This document shows positions 15,380 to 22,590 of a stretch of 39,996 nucleotides of DNA, one piece after another. The DNA lies in NCBI GenBank assembly GCA_028876385.1, contig JAGWSF010000139.1, forward strand, positions 1-39,996, given 5' to 3'. The position numbers and the translations under genes are program-made. Origin of the DNA: Acidobacteriota bacterium. Lineage in GTDB: Bacteria; Actinomycetota; Acidimicrobiia; Acidimicrobiales; Palsa-688. Each line of letters opens with the position of its first letter. The stretch's first letter is position 1. The notes beneath the pieces were generated by a model that worked only from the letters and a program-made list of their open reading frames with translations, made no database searches and was not told where the DNA came from.

Positions 15380-16776
15380 CGGTCGAGTTCGTCGGCGTCG
15401 AGTTGGGGCCAGCGGTGGGGCACGGTGATGCCGGCCCGGGCGAGCAGCGCCGCCGCCGCGGCCGCCGCCTCGTGGCGCACGGCCTCGGTGTCCACGGTGA
15501 GACAGCGGCCGTGGCCCACGACCAATCGGCCACCAACCAGCACGTCCCGGACGGTGCGGCCATCTGCCGACCAGACCAGCTGAAGGGCCGGGTCGCCTCG
15601 AGGCACCCAGGCCGGCGCCGTGGCGTCGTGGACGACCAGGTCGGCCAGTTTGCCGGGTTCGATGGATCCGATCCGGTCGGCCATGCCGACGGCCTCCGCT
15701 CCCCTGATGGTGGCCATCTCGAAGGCCTCGTGGGCGCCGAACCACGTCGGGTCCTCCCTGGTGTCCTTGGCCAGCCCGGCGGCGAGGGCCGCCGACCGGA
15801 GGATGTCGAGTTGGTCCCCGGCGTTGGCTGCGTCACAGCCGAGAGCGATGCGCCCACCTCTCCCGAACATCTCGGCGTGGCGCCCCCGCCCCGAGACGCC
15901 CTGACCGAGGCGTAGATAGGCCCAAGGGCAGTAGGCGACCGCGGTGCTGGTCCCGAGGACCATCTCGACCTCGCGGTCGGTGAGCCACACGGCGTGGGCC
16001 AGCAGCAGGTGCGGGCCGAGCACCCCCAGGTGCTCGAGGTGGACCAGCGGGTCCCGACCGGTGCGGGAACGGTAGGCCTCGGGATCGGAGCGGGTCGGCG
16101 ATATGTGCATGGTCATGCCGACCGAACGGCGTCGAGCCAGATCGGCTGCGCCCTGCATCAGCTCGTCGGAGGCCAGATTGTGGCCCACCAGGGTCACCCA
16201 TCCGGTGATGTTCCCGCCCGCCGGAAAGCGGTCGAGCACTTCCGCCTGTCGCTCGAGGACCACATCGGCGGGAGCCGCGAACGGCCCGTCATCGATGTCC
16301 CATCCCCAGGTCCCGATACTGGCTCTGACCCCGGCCCGGGCGAGACCCGCCGCGGCCCGCACCGGGTGGGCCACCGTCCCGGCCTCGATCAGGGTGGTTA
16401 CGCCGTTGCGGAGACTCTCGGTGGCGGTGAGTACCGCCGATATCTCGTCATCGTCGCCGCTATGGGCACCGTGCAGTGGCACCGCCCAGTCGAAGATGGA
16501 CGCCCCCGGCCGGAGGTCGTCGGGTATGCAGCTTCGAGCCAGCGGATCACCGGTGCAGTGCTGGTGGGCGTTGATCATGCCAGGAGTGATCACGCAGTCC
16601 CGGGCGTCGAGCTCGGGGGTACCGGGGAAGCGGCGGCGCATCGCCCCGGCCGATCCGAGGGCCAGTATGCGCTCGCCGGAGATGGCCACGGCCCCTCCCA
16701 CCACGACCTCACGCTGGGCGTTCATGGTCACCACGTCACCGCCGATGAGCAGCAGATCAGCGGTCCCCTCGCTCAT
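15376..16776 (-). CDS. ATZ/TRZ-type amidohydrolase, copy B
   Basis: Amidohydrolase of 466 residues, paralogue of copy A at 9801. Metal ligands are H71-x-H73 (NAHQH), H224 (MTMHISP), H261 (LLAHAVWL) and D315 (LGCDAAN). The HISP motif replaces the usual HxxE, as in copy A. Shared features are PDD after the HxH helix, GTWGWD/GRWVWD, LGVLGP, KD-TREDPTWF and EMATIRGAEAV, and the final ALQLVWSADGRTV. It is the first gene of a two-gene minus-strand operon with the NTF2-like gene. The ATG at 16776 follows a TAGGAT hexamer by six bases, so the transcript is probably leaderless. It likely hydrolyses a C-N bond of a heterocyclic intermediate. Confidence 0.92.
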   Translation of the reverse strand: MSEGTADLLLIGGDVVTMNAQREVVVGGAVAISGERILALGSAGAMRRRFPGTPELDARDCVITPGMINAHQHCTGDPLARSCIPDDLRPGASIFDWAVPLHGAHSGDDDEISAVLTATESLRNGVTTLIEAGTVAHPVRAAAGLARAGVRASIGTWGWDIDDGPFAAPADVVLERQAEVLDRFPAGGNITGWVTLVGHNLASDELMQGAADLARRRSVGMTMHISPTRSDPEAYRSRTGRDPLVHLEHLGVLGPHLLLAHAVWLTDREVEMVLGTSTAVAYCPWAYLRLGQGVSGRGRHAEMFGRGGRIALGCDAANAGDQLDILRSAALAAGLAKDTREDPTWFGAHEAFEMATIRGAEAVGMADRIGSIEPGKLADLVVHDATAPAWVPRGDPALQLVWSADGRTVRDVLVGGRLVVGHGRCLTVDTEAVRHEAAAAAAALLARAGITVPHRWPQLDADELDR

Positions 16777-16782
16777 CGGTCG

Positions 16783-16788
16783 ATCCTA
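16783..16788 (-). promoter_or_regulatory. -10 element of leaderless promoter (amidohydrolase B)
   Basis: On the minus strand TAGGAT is followed by exactly six bases and then the ATG at 16776. The same hexamer with a seven-base spacer precedes the gene at 12713. No ribosome-binding site is present, which supports a leaderless mRNA. Confidence 0.5.
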
Positions 16789-16838
16789 CAGGGCTGCCGC
16801 GCCGGCCCGGGCCCCGCCCTCCGGTCGGCTCCGGGCGT

Positions 16839-16844
16839 TAGATT
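16839..16844 (+). promoter_or_regulatory. -10 element of leaderless promoter (HAD phosphatase)
   Basis: TAGATT is followed by six bases and then the GTG start at 16851, with no Shine-Dalgarno sequence. It faces away from the opposite-strand leaderless promoter at 16783-16788, giving a compact divergent pair in a 74-base gap. The identical hexamer recurs at 27782. Confidence 0.5.
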
Positions 16845-16850
16845 GGTGTA

Positions 16851-17495
16851 GTGCCGGCTGTGATCTTCGACTTCGACGGTCTGATGATCGACTCCGAGAG
16901 CGAGGTCGCGGCCTGCATCCTCGACGTTCTGGCCGACCGCGGGATCGTCGTCGAGATGAGCGACGTCGGTCACCTGTTCGGCTCTACCGATGTGGCTGCG
17001 GAGTGGGACCGCTGGCTCGCCTCTTTGGGCCCGCACAGCCTCACCTTCCTCCAGCTCGAGCAGGCGGTCAACGCCGTGCTGCCCGACCGGCTGCGGCGCC
17101 TCCCTCTCCTGCCGGGCGTCGCCGAAGTGCTCGATGCGGCGCACGCCGCCCGATGGCAGACGGCCATCGCCACCGGGCAGCGCCGGCCCGCGCTCGACGA
17201 GCACCTCGCCCGGCTCGGTCTGACTGGGCAATTCGACGAGATCGTCACGAGGGCCGAGGTCGAGCACGGTAAGCCGGCGCCGGACATCTTCCTCGAAGCG
17301 GCTGACCGTCTCGGTTCGATTCCGGCCGACTGCCTCGTGCTCGAGGACTCGCTGCCGGGTTGCCTGGCCGCTCTGGCCGCCGGCATGCGAGTTACCGTGT
17401 GCCCGTCCCGGGTGTCCGCCGGCTGCGCCTTCCCAGCCGAGGCGGCTCGGGTCGCGTCGCTGACCGAAGTTCACCTGGTCCCCACTCGCGGGTGA
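16851..17495 (+). CDS. HAD-superfamily hydrolase (phosphatase, beta-PGM-like)
   Basis: A 214-residue haloacid-dehalogenase superfamily protein. The nucleophile and acid/base are D7 and D9 (IFDFDGLMIDSE), motif II is the Thr in TAIATG, motif III Lys is in EHGKPAP and motif IV is LVLEDSLPG. A helical cap lies between motifs I and II (about 17-85), the C1 cap of phosphoglycolate-phosphatase and beta-phosphoglucomutase-like enzymes. The substrate, a small phosphate ester or sugar/nucleotide phosphate, is not determinable. The start is GTG with a leaderless promoter. It stands alone between the amidohydrolase operon and the TauD-like gene. Confidence 0.88.
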   Translation: MPAVIFDFDGLMIDSESEVAACILDVLADRGIVVEMSDVGHLFGSTDVAAEWDRWLASLGPHSLTFLQLEQAVNAVLPDRLRRLPLLPGVAEVLDAAHAARWQTAIATGQRRPALDEHLARLGLTGQFDEIVTRAEVEHGKPAPDIFLEAADRLGSIPADCLVLEDSLPGCLAALAAGMRVTVCPSRVSAGCAFPAEAARVASLTEVHLVPTRG

Positions 17496-17647
17496 GGTCG
17501 GGACCGAGGGACATGGACGCCCCCGGGGCGGCCAACGGCCTGCCCGGTCGCCCAACGCTTCACGGGTCGTGCGGAGGGCGCGGCGAACCGCCATATTTCC
17601 GGCGGGCGAGAGATGACATCCCCGCGCTCGTGTGAGACGATCAAAGC

Positions 17648-18640
17648 GTGGCTGACGTGCGGAAGTGTGGTGGCCGAGCGGCGTGGAAGGGACCGGTAAT
17701 CGGCACCAGCTCTGACTGGAAGCTCGAGCTGGGGTCCGATGAGATCGCCGAACTCCTCGCAGCTGTTACCTCCTGCGAATCGCGCCGGGTCGCTCCGGCG
17801 GAGATCACGACCGCCGACTTCCCCCTGCCGCGTCTGGGTGCCCGCCTCGACGTGGTGCTCGACGAGTTGCTCGACGGACGCGGATTCGTCCTTCTGCGCG
17901 GGATCCCCGTGCAGTCCATGAGCGAGCGCCAGTGCGACATCGCCCTGTGGGGTATCGGAGCCCACCTCGGAATACCGATTCCCCAGAACTCGGCCGGGGA
18001 TCTGATAGTCCACGTTCGCGACGAAGGTCGTGACTACAGCGATCCGCACGTCCGTGGCTATGAAACCAATGCCGCTCTCGAGTACCACTCCGACTCCGCC
18101 GATCTCGTCGGGCTGCTGTGCCTGCGGCCGGCCCGCCGAGGCGGTGAGAGCACCATAGTGAGCGCGGTCACCGTGCACGACGAGCTGGTCGATAGCCGTC
18201 CCGACCTGGCCGCGCTCCTCCACGAGCCGTGGTGGCACGACCGGCGTGCCGGTGACGGACCGGAGAGCTTCTTCACCTGCCCCCTGTGGGCGTGGCAGGG
18301 TCGACGCCTCTACGCCCACTATGGCCGCGCCTACATCGAGTCGGCCGTTCGGGGTGAAGGCGTGCCCGCGCTTCGGGCCGAGCAGATCGAGGCCCTCGAT
18401 GCGGTGGACCGGCTCACCCGATCCGAGGAACTGGTGCTCAACATGCAGTTCCGGCCCGGGGACCTGCAGTTCCTCAACAACTACACCGTCCTCCACGCCC
18501 GTACCGGCTACGAGGACTGGCCCGATTCGGCCCGCCGCCGTGATCTCGGCCGGCTGTGGTTGGTGGTCCGTCGTCCTCTCGATCTTCCCCCGGACTTCGT
18601 CGAGGGTGGGATCGTCGCGCGATCGGTGGCTTTCGGCTGA
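17648..18640 (+). CDS. TauD/TfdA-type Fe(II)/2-oxoglutarate dioxygenase
   Basis: Alpha-ketoglutarate-dependent dioxygenase of 330 residues. The iron facial triad is H147-x-D149 (EYHSDSADL) and distal H283 (NNYTVLHAR); Arg298 or Arg302 in RRRDLGRLW probably holds 2-oxoglutarate. Such enzymes hydroxylate or dealkylate sulfonates, ethers and amines. It fits the island as a further oxidative step but stands alone, 152 bases after the HAD gene; that gap shows no other gene or clear signal. The GTG at 17648 is the first start that gives family-length protein; no good RBS is visible. The stop codon lies inside a hairpin (18637-18656). Confidence 0.88.
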   Translation: MADVRKCGGRAAWKGPVIGTSSDWKLELGSDEIAELLAAVTSCESRRVAPAEITTADFPLPRLGARLDVVLDELLDGRGFVLLRGIPVQSMSERQCDIALWGIGAHLGIPIPQNSAGDLIVHVRDEGRDYSDPHVRGYETNAALEYHSDSADLVGLLCLRPARRGGESTIVSAVTVHDELVDSRPDLAALLHEPWWHDRRAGDGPESFFTCPLWAWQGRRLYAHYGRAYIESAVRGEGVPALRAEQIEALDAVDRLTRSEELVLNMQFRPGDLQFLNNYTVLHARTGYEDWPDSARRRDLGRLWLVVRRPLDLPPDFVEGGIVARSVAFG

Positions 18641-18656
18641 GTGACGGGTCACTTAG
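18637..18656. terminator. Hairpin over the TauD-like stop codon
   Basis: AGTGAC-GG-GTCACT, extended by TG-TA and C-G pairs, gives CTGAGTGAC pairing with GTCACTTAG: an eight- to nine-pair stem with a CGGG loop. It contains the TGA of the dioxygenase gene. There is no T-tract. It may end transcription, or may act as an operator for the next gene. Confidence 0.4.
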
Positions 18657-18675
18657 TCCCACGCCACCTGTTTAA

Positions 18676-18716
18676 CAGATCATCTGGTTGTCAGACCAGC
18701 TATCTGCCACTATCTT
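18676..18716 (+). promoter_or_regulatory. Promoter with two-tier palindromic operator (aldo/keto reductase)
   Basis: TTGTCA (18688-18693) and TATCTT (18711-18716) are spaced by exactly 17 bases, with the GTG start at 18720, so the transcript has little or no leader. The -35 lies inside an inverted repeat: CTGGT-N6-ACCAG (18684-18699), flanked by CAGAT (18676-18680) and ATCTG (18702-18706). The reverse of its right half is TGGTCTGAC, the same half-site as at 12681. This is a strong candidate repressor site of GntR/FadR type. Confidence 0.6.
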
Positions 18717-18719
18717 CGG

Positions 18720-19736
18720 GTGGAATATCGCGTTCTCGGTCGCACCGGCGTATCCGTCAGCACGTTCTGTCTCGGCACCATGATGTTCGGGCGGTGGGGT
18801 AATCCCGACGTCGACGAGTGCGTGGCCATGGTCGACTCCGCCCTCGACGCCGGGGTCAACTTCATCGACACCGCCGACGTGTACGACTTCGGCACATCGG
18901 AGGAGATAGTGGGCCGGGCGCTCCGGGGTCGTCGGGATCAGGTCGTACTGGCCACCAAGTTTCACAACCCGATGGGTGAGGATCCCAACAGCAGGGGGAA
19001 CTCCCGGAGATGGATCCTCCGCGCCGTGGAGGAGAGTCTCAGGCGGCTCGGCACCGACTGGATAGACCTCTACCAGGTCCACCGGCCCGACCCCGCCACC
19101 GACCTCGATGAGACGCTCGGCGCCCTGAGCGACCTGGTGAGAGCGGGAAAGGTGCGGCTGATCGGCACGTCCACCTTCCCCCCAGACCTCCTCGTCGAGG
19201 CCCAGTGGGTGAGCGAGCGTCGCGGCCGTGAACGCTTCGTCACCGAGCAGCCGCCCTACTCCATCCTGGCCCGAGGGATCGAGAGCGGCGTCCTGCCGGT
19301 TTGCGAGAGGTACGGTCTCGGCGCCCTCGTCTACAGCCCGCTCAACGGGGGCTGGTTGACCGGCAAATACCGTTCGCCAGAGCCGCCCGCCGGTTCCCGG
19401 GCGGCCCGCGAACCTGACCACTTCGACTTCGGGGGAGCCGCCCACCGGTCCAAGACGGCCGCCGTGGAGGCTCTGGCCGGCCTGGCCCAGCAGGCCGGCC
19501 TCAGCCTGATCGAGCTCTCGCTGGCGTGGGTGTTGCACCACCCGGCGGTGGACGCGGTGATAATCGGTCCCCGCACCCCCGACCAGCTGCGCGACCAGCT
19601 GAGGGGTGCGGGCCGGTCGCTCGACGCCGGAGTGCTCGACCGCATCGACGAGATCGTCCCTCCCGGTAGCAATCTGAGCCCTGCCGATGCCGGCTGGACC
19701 GACCCGGCTCTCAGCCCCACGAGGCGTCGCCGCTGA
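18720..19736 (+). CDS. Aldo/keto reductase
   Basis: NADPH-dependent aldo/keto reductase of 338 residues with the catalytic tetrad D50, Y55, K80 and H121 (NFIDTADVYD, ATKF, QVHRPD). It resembles bacterial aldehyde reductases and the potassium-channel-beta-like group, which reduce aldehydes and ketones and often serve detoxification. The cofactor-binding C-terminus (DAVIIGPRTPDQLRDQL) is intact. The GTG start follows the promoter so closely that a leaderless mRNA is expected. It is controlled by the palindromic operator described at 18676. It is convergent with the acyltransferase gene. Confidence 0.92.
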   Translation: MEYRVLGRTGVSVSTFCLGTMMFGRWGNPDVDECVAMVDSALDAGVNFIDTADVYDFGTSEEIVGRALRGRRDQVVLATKFHNPMGEDPNSRGNSRRWILRAVEESLRRLGTDWIDLYQVHRPDPATDLDETLGALSDLVRAGKVRLIGTSTFPPDLLVEAQWVSERRGRERFVTEQPPYSILARGIESGVLPVCERYGLGALVYSPLNGGWLTGKYRSPEPPAGSRAAREPDHFDFGGAAHRSKTAAVEALAGLAQQAGLSLIELSLAWVLHHPAVDAVIIGPRTPDQLRDQLRGAGRSLDAGVLDRIDEIVPPGSNLSPADAGWTDPALSPTRRRR

Positions 19737-19769
19737 GGTGCATAGGTGGCCGTCGCGCTCACAAGGCCC

Positions 19770-19783
19770 CCCGCTGAGGCGGG
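19770..19783. terminator. Weak G+C hairpin between convergent genes
   Basis: CCCGC (19770-19774), loop TGAG and GCGGG (19779-19783) form a five-pair stem in the 63-base gap between the convergent aldo/keto reductase and acyltransferase genes. There is no T-tract. It is small and could be chance in such G+C-rich DNA. Confidence 0.25.
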
Positions 19784-19799
19784 TCGGCGGTCGGCGGGC

Positions 19800-20798
19800 T
19801 CACACCGCCCGGCCGTCGTGGCGGGCGTCGATCCACTGGTCGACCACCGCCCACTCTGTCGTCAACCATTCGATGCGGGCCGCCTCGTCGCGGGGGACCG
19901 CGGCTGCGGGCCACCACCGGACCGACATCGGGGTGTCGAAGGGCAGGTTGGCCCACAGCAGTGACGCCGTCGTCACCTTGTCCAGGCCGCTGTGGGCGAC
20001 GATGACGACCCCGATGTCGGGGCGGGCCTCCAGGCAGGCCAACACCCCGCCGGGTCGGGGCGGGAGGACGTGGTCCATCAATGCCGCGGCCCGCGCCGCT
20101 CGGTGCTGGCGGGCCGCGAGCAGGCGCAGCCGCGCCGAGCGGTGCCTGCCCGGCGTCCAGTTCCCCCCTTCAGGGAACAGGAGGAGGGCGTCCCCCGCAC
20201 CCAGCGTCGCCGCGGCTGATGCTATGAGCCGCTCCCGCTCGCCAGATGAGCGGGCCGAGCGGGGAAGGAAGCAGGCACCCAGACGGGAGAGCGCCACATC
20301 CAGCAGCGGTTCCCAGAGGAGGACTTCCTTGAGGACCACGCACGGACGGCGCCGGTAGCGGGCGGTGAGTAGCCACACGAGGGCGTAGGAGTCACCGATT
20401 CCCCCGTGGCGGGCCAGGACCAGTACCGGGCCGTCGTCGTCGAGAGCGGTGACGGGCATCGGCTCGGGTAGGACCACCTCGAATCCGACCGTGCGCCGGG
20501 CCGAGTCCAGGATCCGCGTCAGTGCCCATCCGAGCACCGCGGTGTTGGCTGCATCAGTGGCTGGCCGCCCACGGAAGGGGGTCGCCACCCACACCGCGAG
20601 GAGCGCGCCGAGCCCGGCCAGCTCGATGGCGATGTAGGCCGCCCCCATCAACGCCAGGCGCAGCACCCGCCGCCGGCGGTCGAACACCACCGAGACGGTG
20701 CCGACGACCGCGGCCCCCGCAAGGACGATCAGCAGGACCAGCTCGAGAGCGACGGTGACGGGCAGCAGGAGCCGCCGGACCGGTCGGGGCAGCGCCAA
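19800..20798 (-). CDS. PlsC-like 1-acylglycerol-phosphate acyltransferase family protein
   Basis: Membrane acyltransferase of 332 residues. Two hydrophobic segments (about 11-39 and 49-72) are followed by the PlsC domain with H131-x4-D136 (RHGGIGD) and FPEGGNW (208-214), the catalytic and glycerol-phosphate-binding motifs. It should transfer an acyl group to a lysophospholipid or related acceptor. The start is TTG at 20798, six bases after an AGAGGA ribosome-binding site, and lies 13 bases after the patatin stop, so the two are an operon. A lipase and an acyltransferase side by side suggest phospholipid deacylation/reacylation. Confidence 0.85.
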   Translation of the reverse strand: MALPRPVRRLLLPVTVALELVLLIVLAGAAVVGTVSVVFDRRRRVLRLALMGAAYIAIELAGLGALLAVWVATPFRGRPATDAANTAVLGWALTRILDSARRTVGFEVVLPEPMPVTALDDDGPVLVLARHGGIGDSYALVWLLTARYRRRPCVVLKEVLLWEPLLDVALSRLGACFLPRSARSSGERERLIASAAATLGAGDALLLFPEGGNWTPGRHRSARLRLLAARQHRAARAAALMDHVLPPRPGGVLACLEARPDIGVVIVAHSGLDKVTTASLLWANLPFDTPMSVRWWPAAAVPRDEAARIEWLTTEWAVVDQWIDARHDGRAV

Positions 20799-20811
20799 TG
20801 CCGGTCCTCTT

Positions 20812-21642
20812 TCAGGCCGTCAGGCGGTCGAGGAACGCCGAACTGGCCCGGTGCGCCACGTCGATGCGTTCGGCTACCGACGCCGTTCGCCGGTAGCGCA
20901 CCGACACCGTCTCGGGAGCCGCTCCCGCCGGCAGTACGTGGACCTCCACGCCGGCGGGAACACGCTGCATGTCGGCGCTGAACTGGTGGCGCCGGGCGAT
21001 CTCGAACGCGACCAGGGCGACCTCCCATGGTCGGGACGGGACGTTGAGAGGCCTCTCGATGCGCCCGACGTGCAGGACGAACACCCGCGTGGCCCCGAGC
21101 TCGACGGCCCGCCCCACCGGGACGGATGCCACCAGGCCACCGTCGACGTAGTGTTTCGCCCCTATGGCGACCGGGGGGAGCAGCCCCGGCACGGCGCACG
21201 ACGCCAGTACCGCGTCGAGGACCGGGCCGGAGTCGAACCACGTCGCTGAGGCGTCCTCTATACACGCGGCCACGCACTGGTAGCGGACCGGCAGGTCCTC
21301 GATCGACGCGCCCGGCGCCGATTCGGAGATGAGACGCTTCAGGCCCCAGTTGTCGTGGAGATAGGTGCCGTGGCGCAGGACGTTTCCCAGTTGGCCGATC
21401 ACCGAACTCGAAAAGACGTCCCGTGACTGGAGGGCGGTCCAGGTTCTGGTCAGGCGATCCACCGCGTCGAGGTCCGGTCGGGCGGCGATAGCCAGACCGT
21501 TCAGCGCGCCGACGCTGCTGCCCACCACCAGGTCCGGAGTGAACCCCCGCTCCAGGAGAGCACGCAGCATGCCGACCTCGGCCGAGCCCAGGATCCCTCC
21601 CCCGCCGAGCACGAAGGCCGTCGAGGTCAACGTGGCCCCCAA
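20812..21642 (-). CDS. Patatin-like phospholipase
   Basis: Patatin-family serine hydrolase of 276 residues. The oxyanion loop GGGG (13-16), nucleophile Ser43 in GSSVG (41-45) and the Asp in DGG (167-169) form the Ser-Asp dyad. It cleaves acyl chains from phospholipids or lysophospholipids in known members; it is of RssA/YlbK-like size, with no signal peptide. The start is a TTG at 21642 by family alignment; TATAGT on the minus strand (21678-21683) could be its -10, giving a short leader. Transcribed divergently from the VIT gene, with a 19-bp tandem repeat between. It is coupled with the downstream acyltransferase. Confidence 0.88.
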   Translation of the reverse strand: MGATLTSTAFVLGGGGILGSAEVGMLRALLERGFTPDLVVGSSVGALNGLAIAARPDLDAVDRLTRTWTALQSRDVFSSSVIGQLGNVLRHGTYLHDNWGLKRLISESAPGASIEDLPVRYQCVAACIEDASATWFDSGPVLDAVLASCAVPGLLPPVAIGAKHYVDGGLVASVPVGRAVELGATRVFVLHVGRIERPLNVPSRPWEVALVAFEIARRHQFSADMQRVPAGVEVHVLPAGAAPETVSVRYRRTASVAERIDVAHRASSAFLDRLTA

Positions 21643-21714
21643 CCCGACCGTCTGATCGACTTCTCCACGTCGAGCTGACTATACCCAGGCCCTCGCTATC
21701 GCGATCTGGACAGC

Positions 21715-21790
21715 CGTCGTGACCCGGGCCAGTCATCGTGACCCGGGCCAGTCGTCGTGATCGGGGCCGGTCGTCGTGATCGGGACCAAT
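21715..21790. repeat. Four-copy 19-bp tandem repeat
   Basis: Four consecutive 19-base units (21715-21733, 21734-21752, 21753-21771, 21772-21790) follow YRTCGTGAYCSGGRCCRRT. The first two differ at one position and the last two at three. They lie in the divergent gap between the patatin gene (minus) and the VIT gene (plus). They could be an operator array, since 19 bp is just under two helical turns, or simple slippage. Confidence 0.85.
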
Positions 21791-21832
21791 GGCCCTGGGC
21801 CCCCCGCCCGCCGCCCGTCACCTTGGTAGGTC

Positions 21833-22555
21833 ATGAGCGACTCCACCGGATCCCTCACCAGCACGTCACCCCCCGAAACCCACCGGGGTCACCGCGCCGC
21901 CTGGTTGCGGGCCGCGGTGCTCGGCGCCGACGACGGCATCGTCTCCACCTCCAGCCTCATGCTGGGTGTGGCCGCGTCCGGCGCGGCGCGCTCGGCCATC
22001 CTGACCGCCGGTTTGGCTGGCCTGGCGGCCGGCGCCATGGCCATGGCGGCCGGCGAGTACGTGTCGGTTGCTTCGCAGCGCGACAGCGAGCAGGCCGACC
22101 TGGCCCGGGAGCGAGCCGAGCTGGCCGCTTCCCCCGGGGCCGAGCTGGAGGAGCTGACCAGGCTGTACGTGCACCGGGGGGTCGAAGCCGGCCTGGCCCG
22201 GCAGGTCGCCGAACAGCTGACCAGCCACGACGCCCTCTCGGCCCACGCCCGCGACGAGCTGGGGCTGAGCGAGGAGCGGGCCGCCCGGCCTTTGCAGGCC
22301 GCGGTGGCCTCGGCCTTGGCCTTCTCGATCGGAGCGGTTGCGCCCATCGTCGCTCTCGCCGCCTCCCCGCGGTCCCTCCAGTCCTTACTGGTCGCGGTGG
22401 TCGCGGTGATCGGCCTGGCCCTGCTCGGCTGGGCCGGAGCGTCGGCGGGAGGCGCCCGCTGGCCCCGTCCCACCTACCGGGTGGTGCTCGGAGGGTCGCT
22501 GGCCATGGCGGTGACGATGGGGGTGGGATTGGCCACCCACACCGCAGCGGGATGA
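21833..22555 (+). CDS. VIT1/CCC1-family iron/manganese transporter
   Basis: Membrane transporter of 240 residues of the VIT/CCC1 family, which exports or sequesters Fe2+ and Mn2+. Five membrane segments are visible, with family motifs LGADDGIVSTSSLMLGV in TM1 and GAMAMAAGEYVSVASQRDSE after TM2, the latter opening the cytosolic metal-binding helices rich in Glu. The ATG at 21833 fits the family start; only a weak TAGG precedes it. It is convergent with the ApbE gene. The tandem repeat upstream may regulate it. Confidence 0.9.
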   Translation: MSDSTGSLTSTSPPETHRGHRAAWLRAAVLGADDGIVSTSSLMLGVAASGAARSAILTAGLAGLAAGAMAMAAGEYVSVASQRDSEQADLARERAELAASPGAELEELTRLYVHRGVEAGLARQVAEQLTSHDALSAHARDELGLSEERAARPLQAAVASALAFSIGAVAPIVALAASPRSLQSLLVAVVAVIGLALLGWAGASAGGARWPRPTYRVVLGGSLAMAVTMGVGLATHTAAG

Positions 22556-22590
22556 CCGCCCGGTAGGCGCGGCCGTCATCCGGGCTCCGG

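Noticed and set aside
15380..15745. Longer NTF2-like protein with an N-terminal extension
   Set aside because: The extension is antisense-like, Arg/Gly-rich and covered by the amidohydrolase gene; the GTG at 15379 with GTGA overlap is the natural start.
13716..15857. Very long minus-strand open frame (713 codons) over the formamidase and amidohydrolase genes
   Set aside because: It runs antisense to genes with clear family motifs, its product is low-complexity and rich in Arg/Gly/His, and it matches no family. It is an open frame caused by high G+C.
17496..17647. Intergenic stretch between the HAD and TauD-like genes
   Set aside because: No gene, hairpin or convincing promoter is seen; no TAnnnT hexamer sits at the right distance from the GTG at 17648.
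19837..19846. TGGTCGACCA palindrome resembling a FadR site
   Set aside because: It lies within the coding region of the acyltransferase, lacks the central base of the FadR core and is expected by chance.
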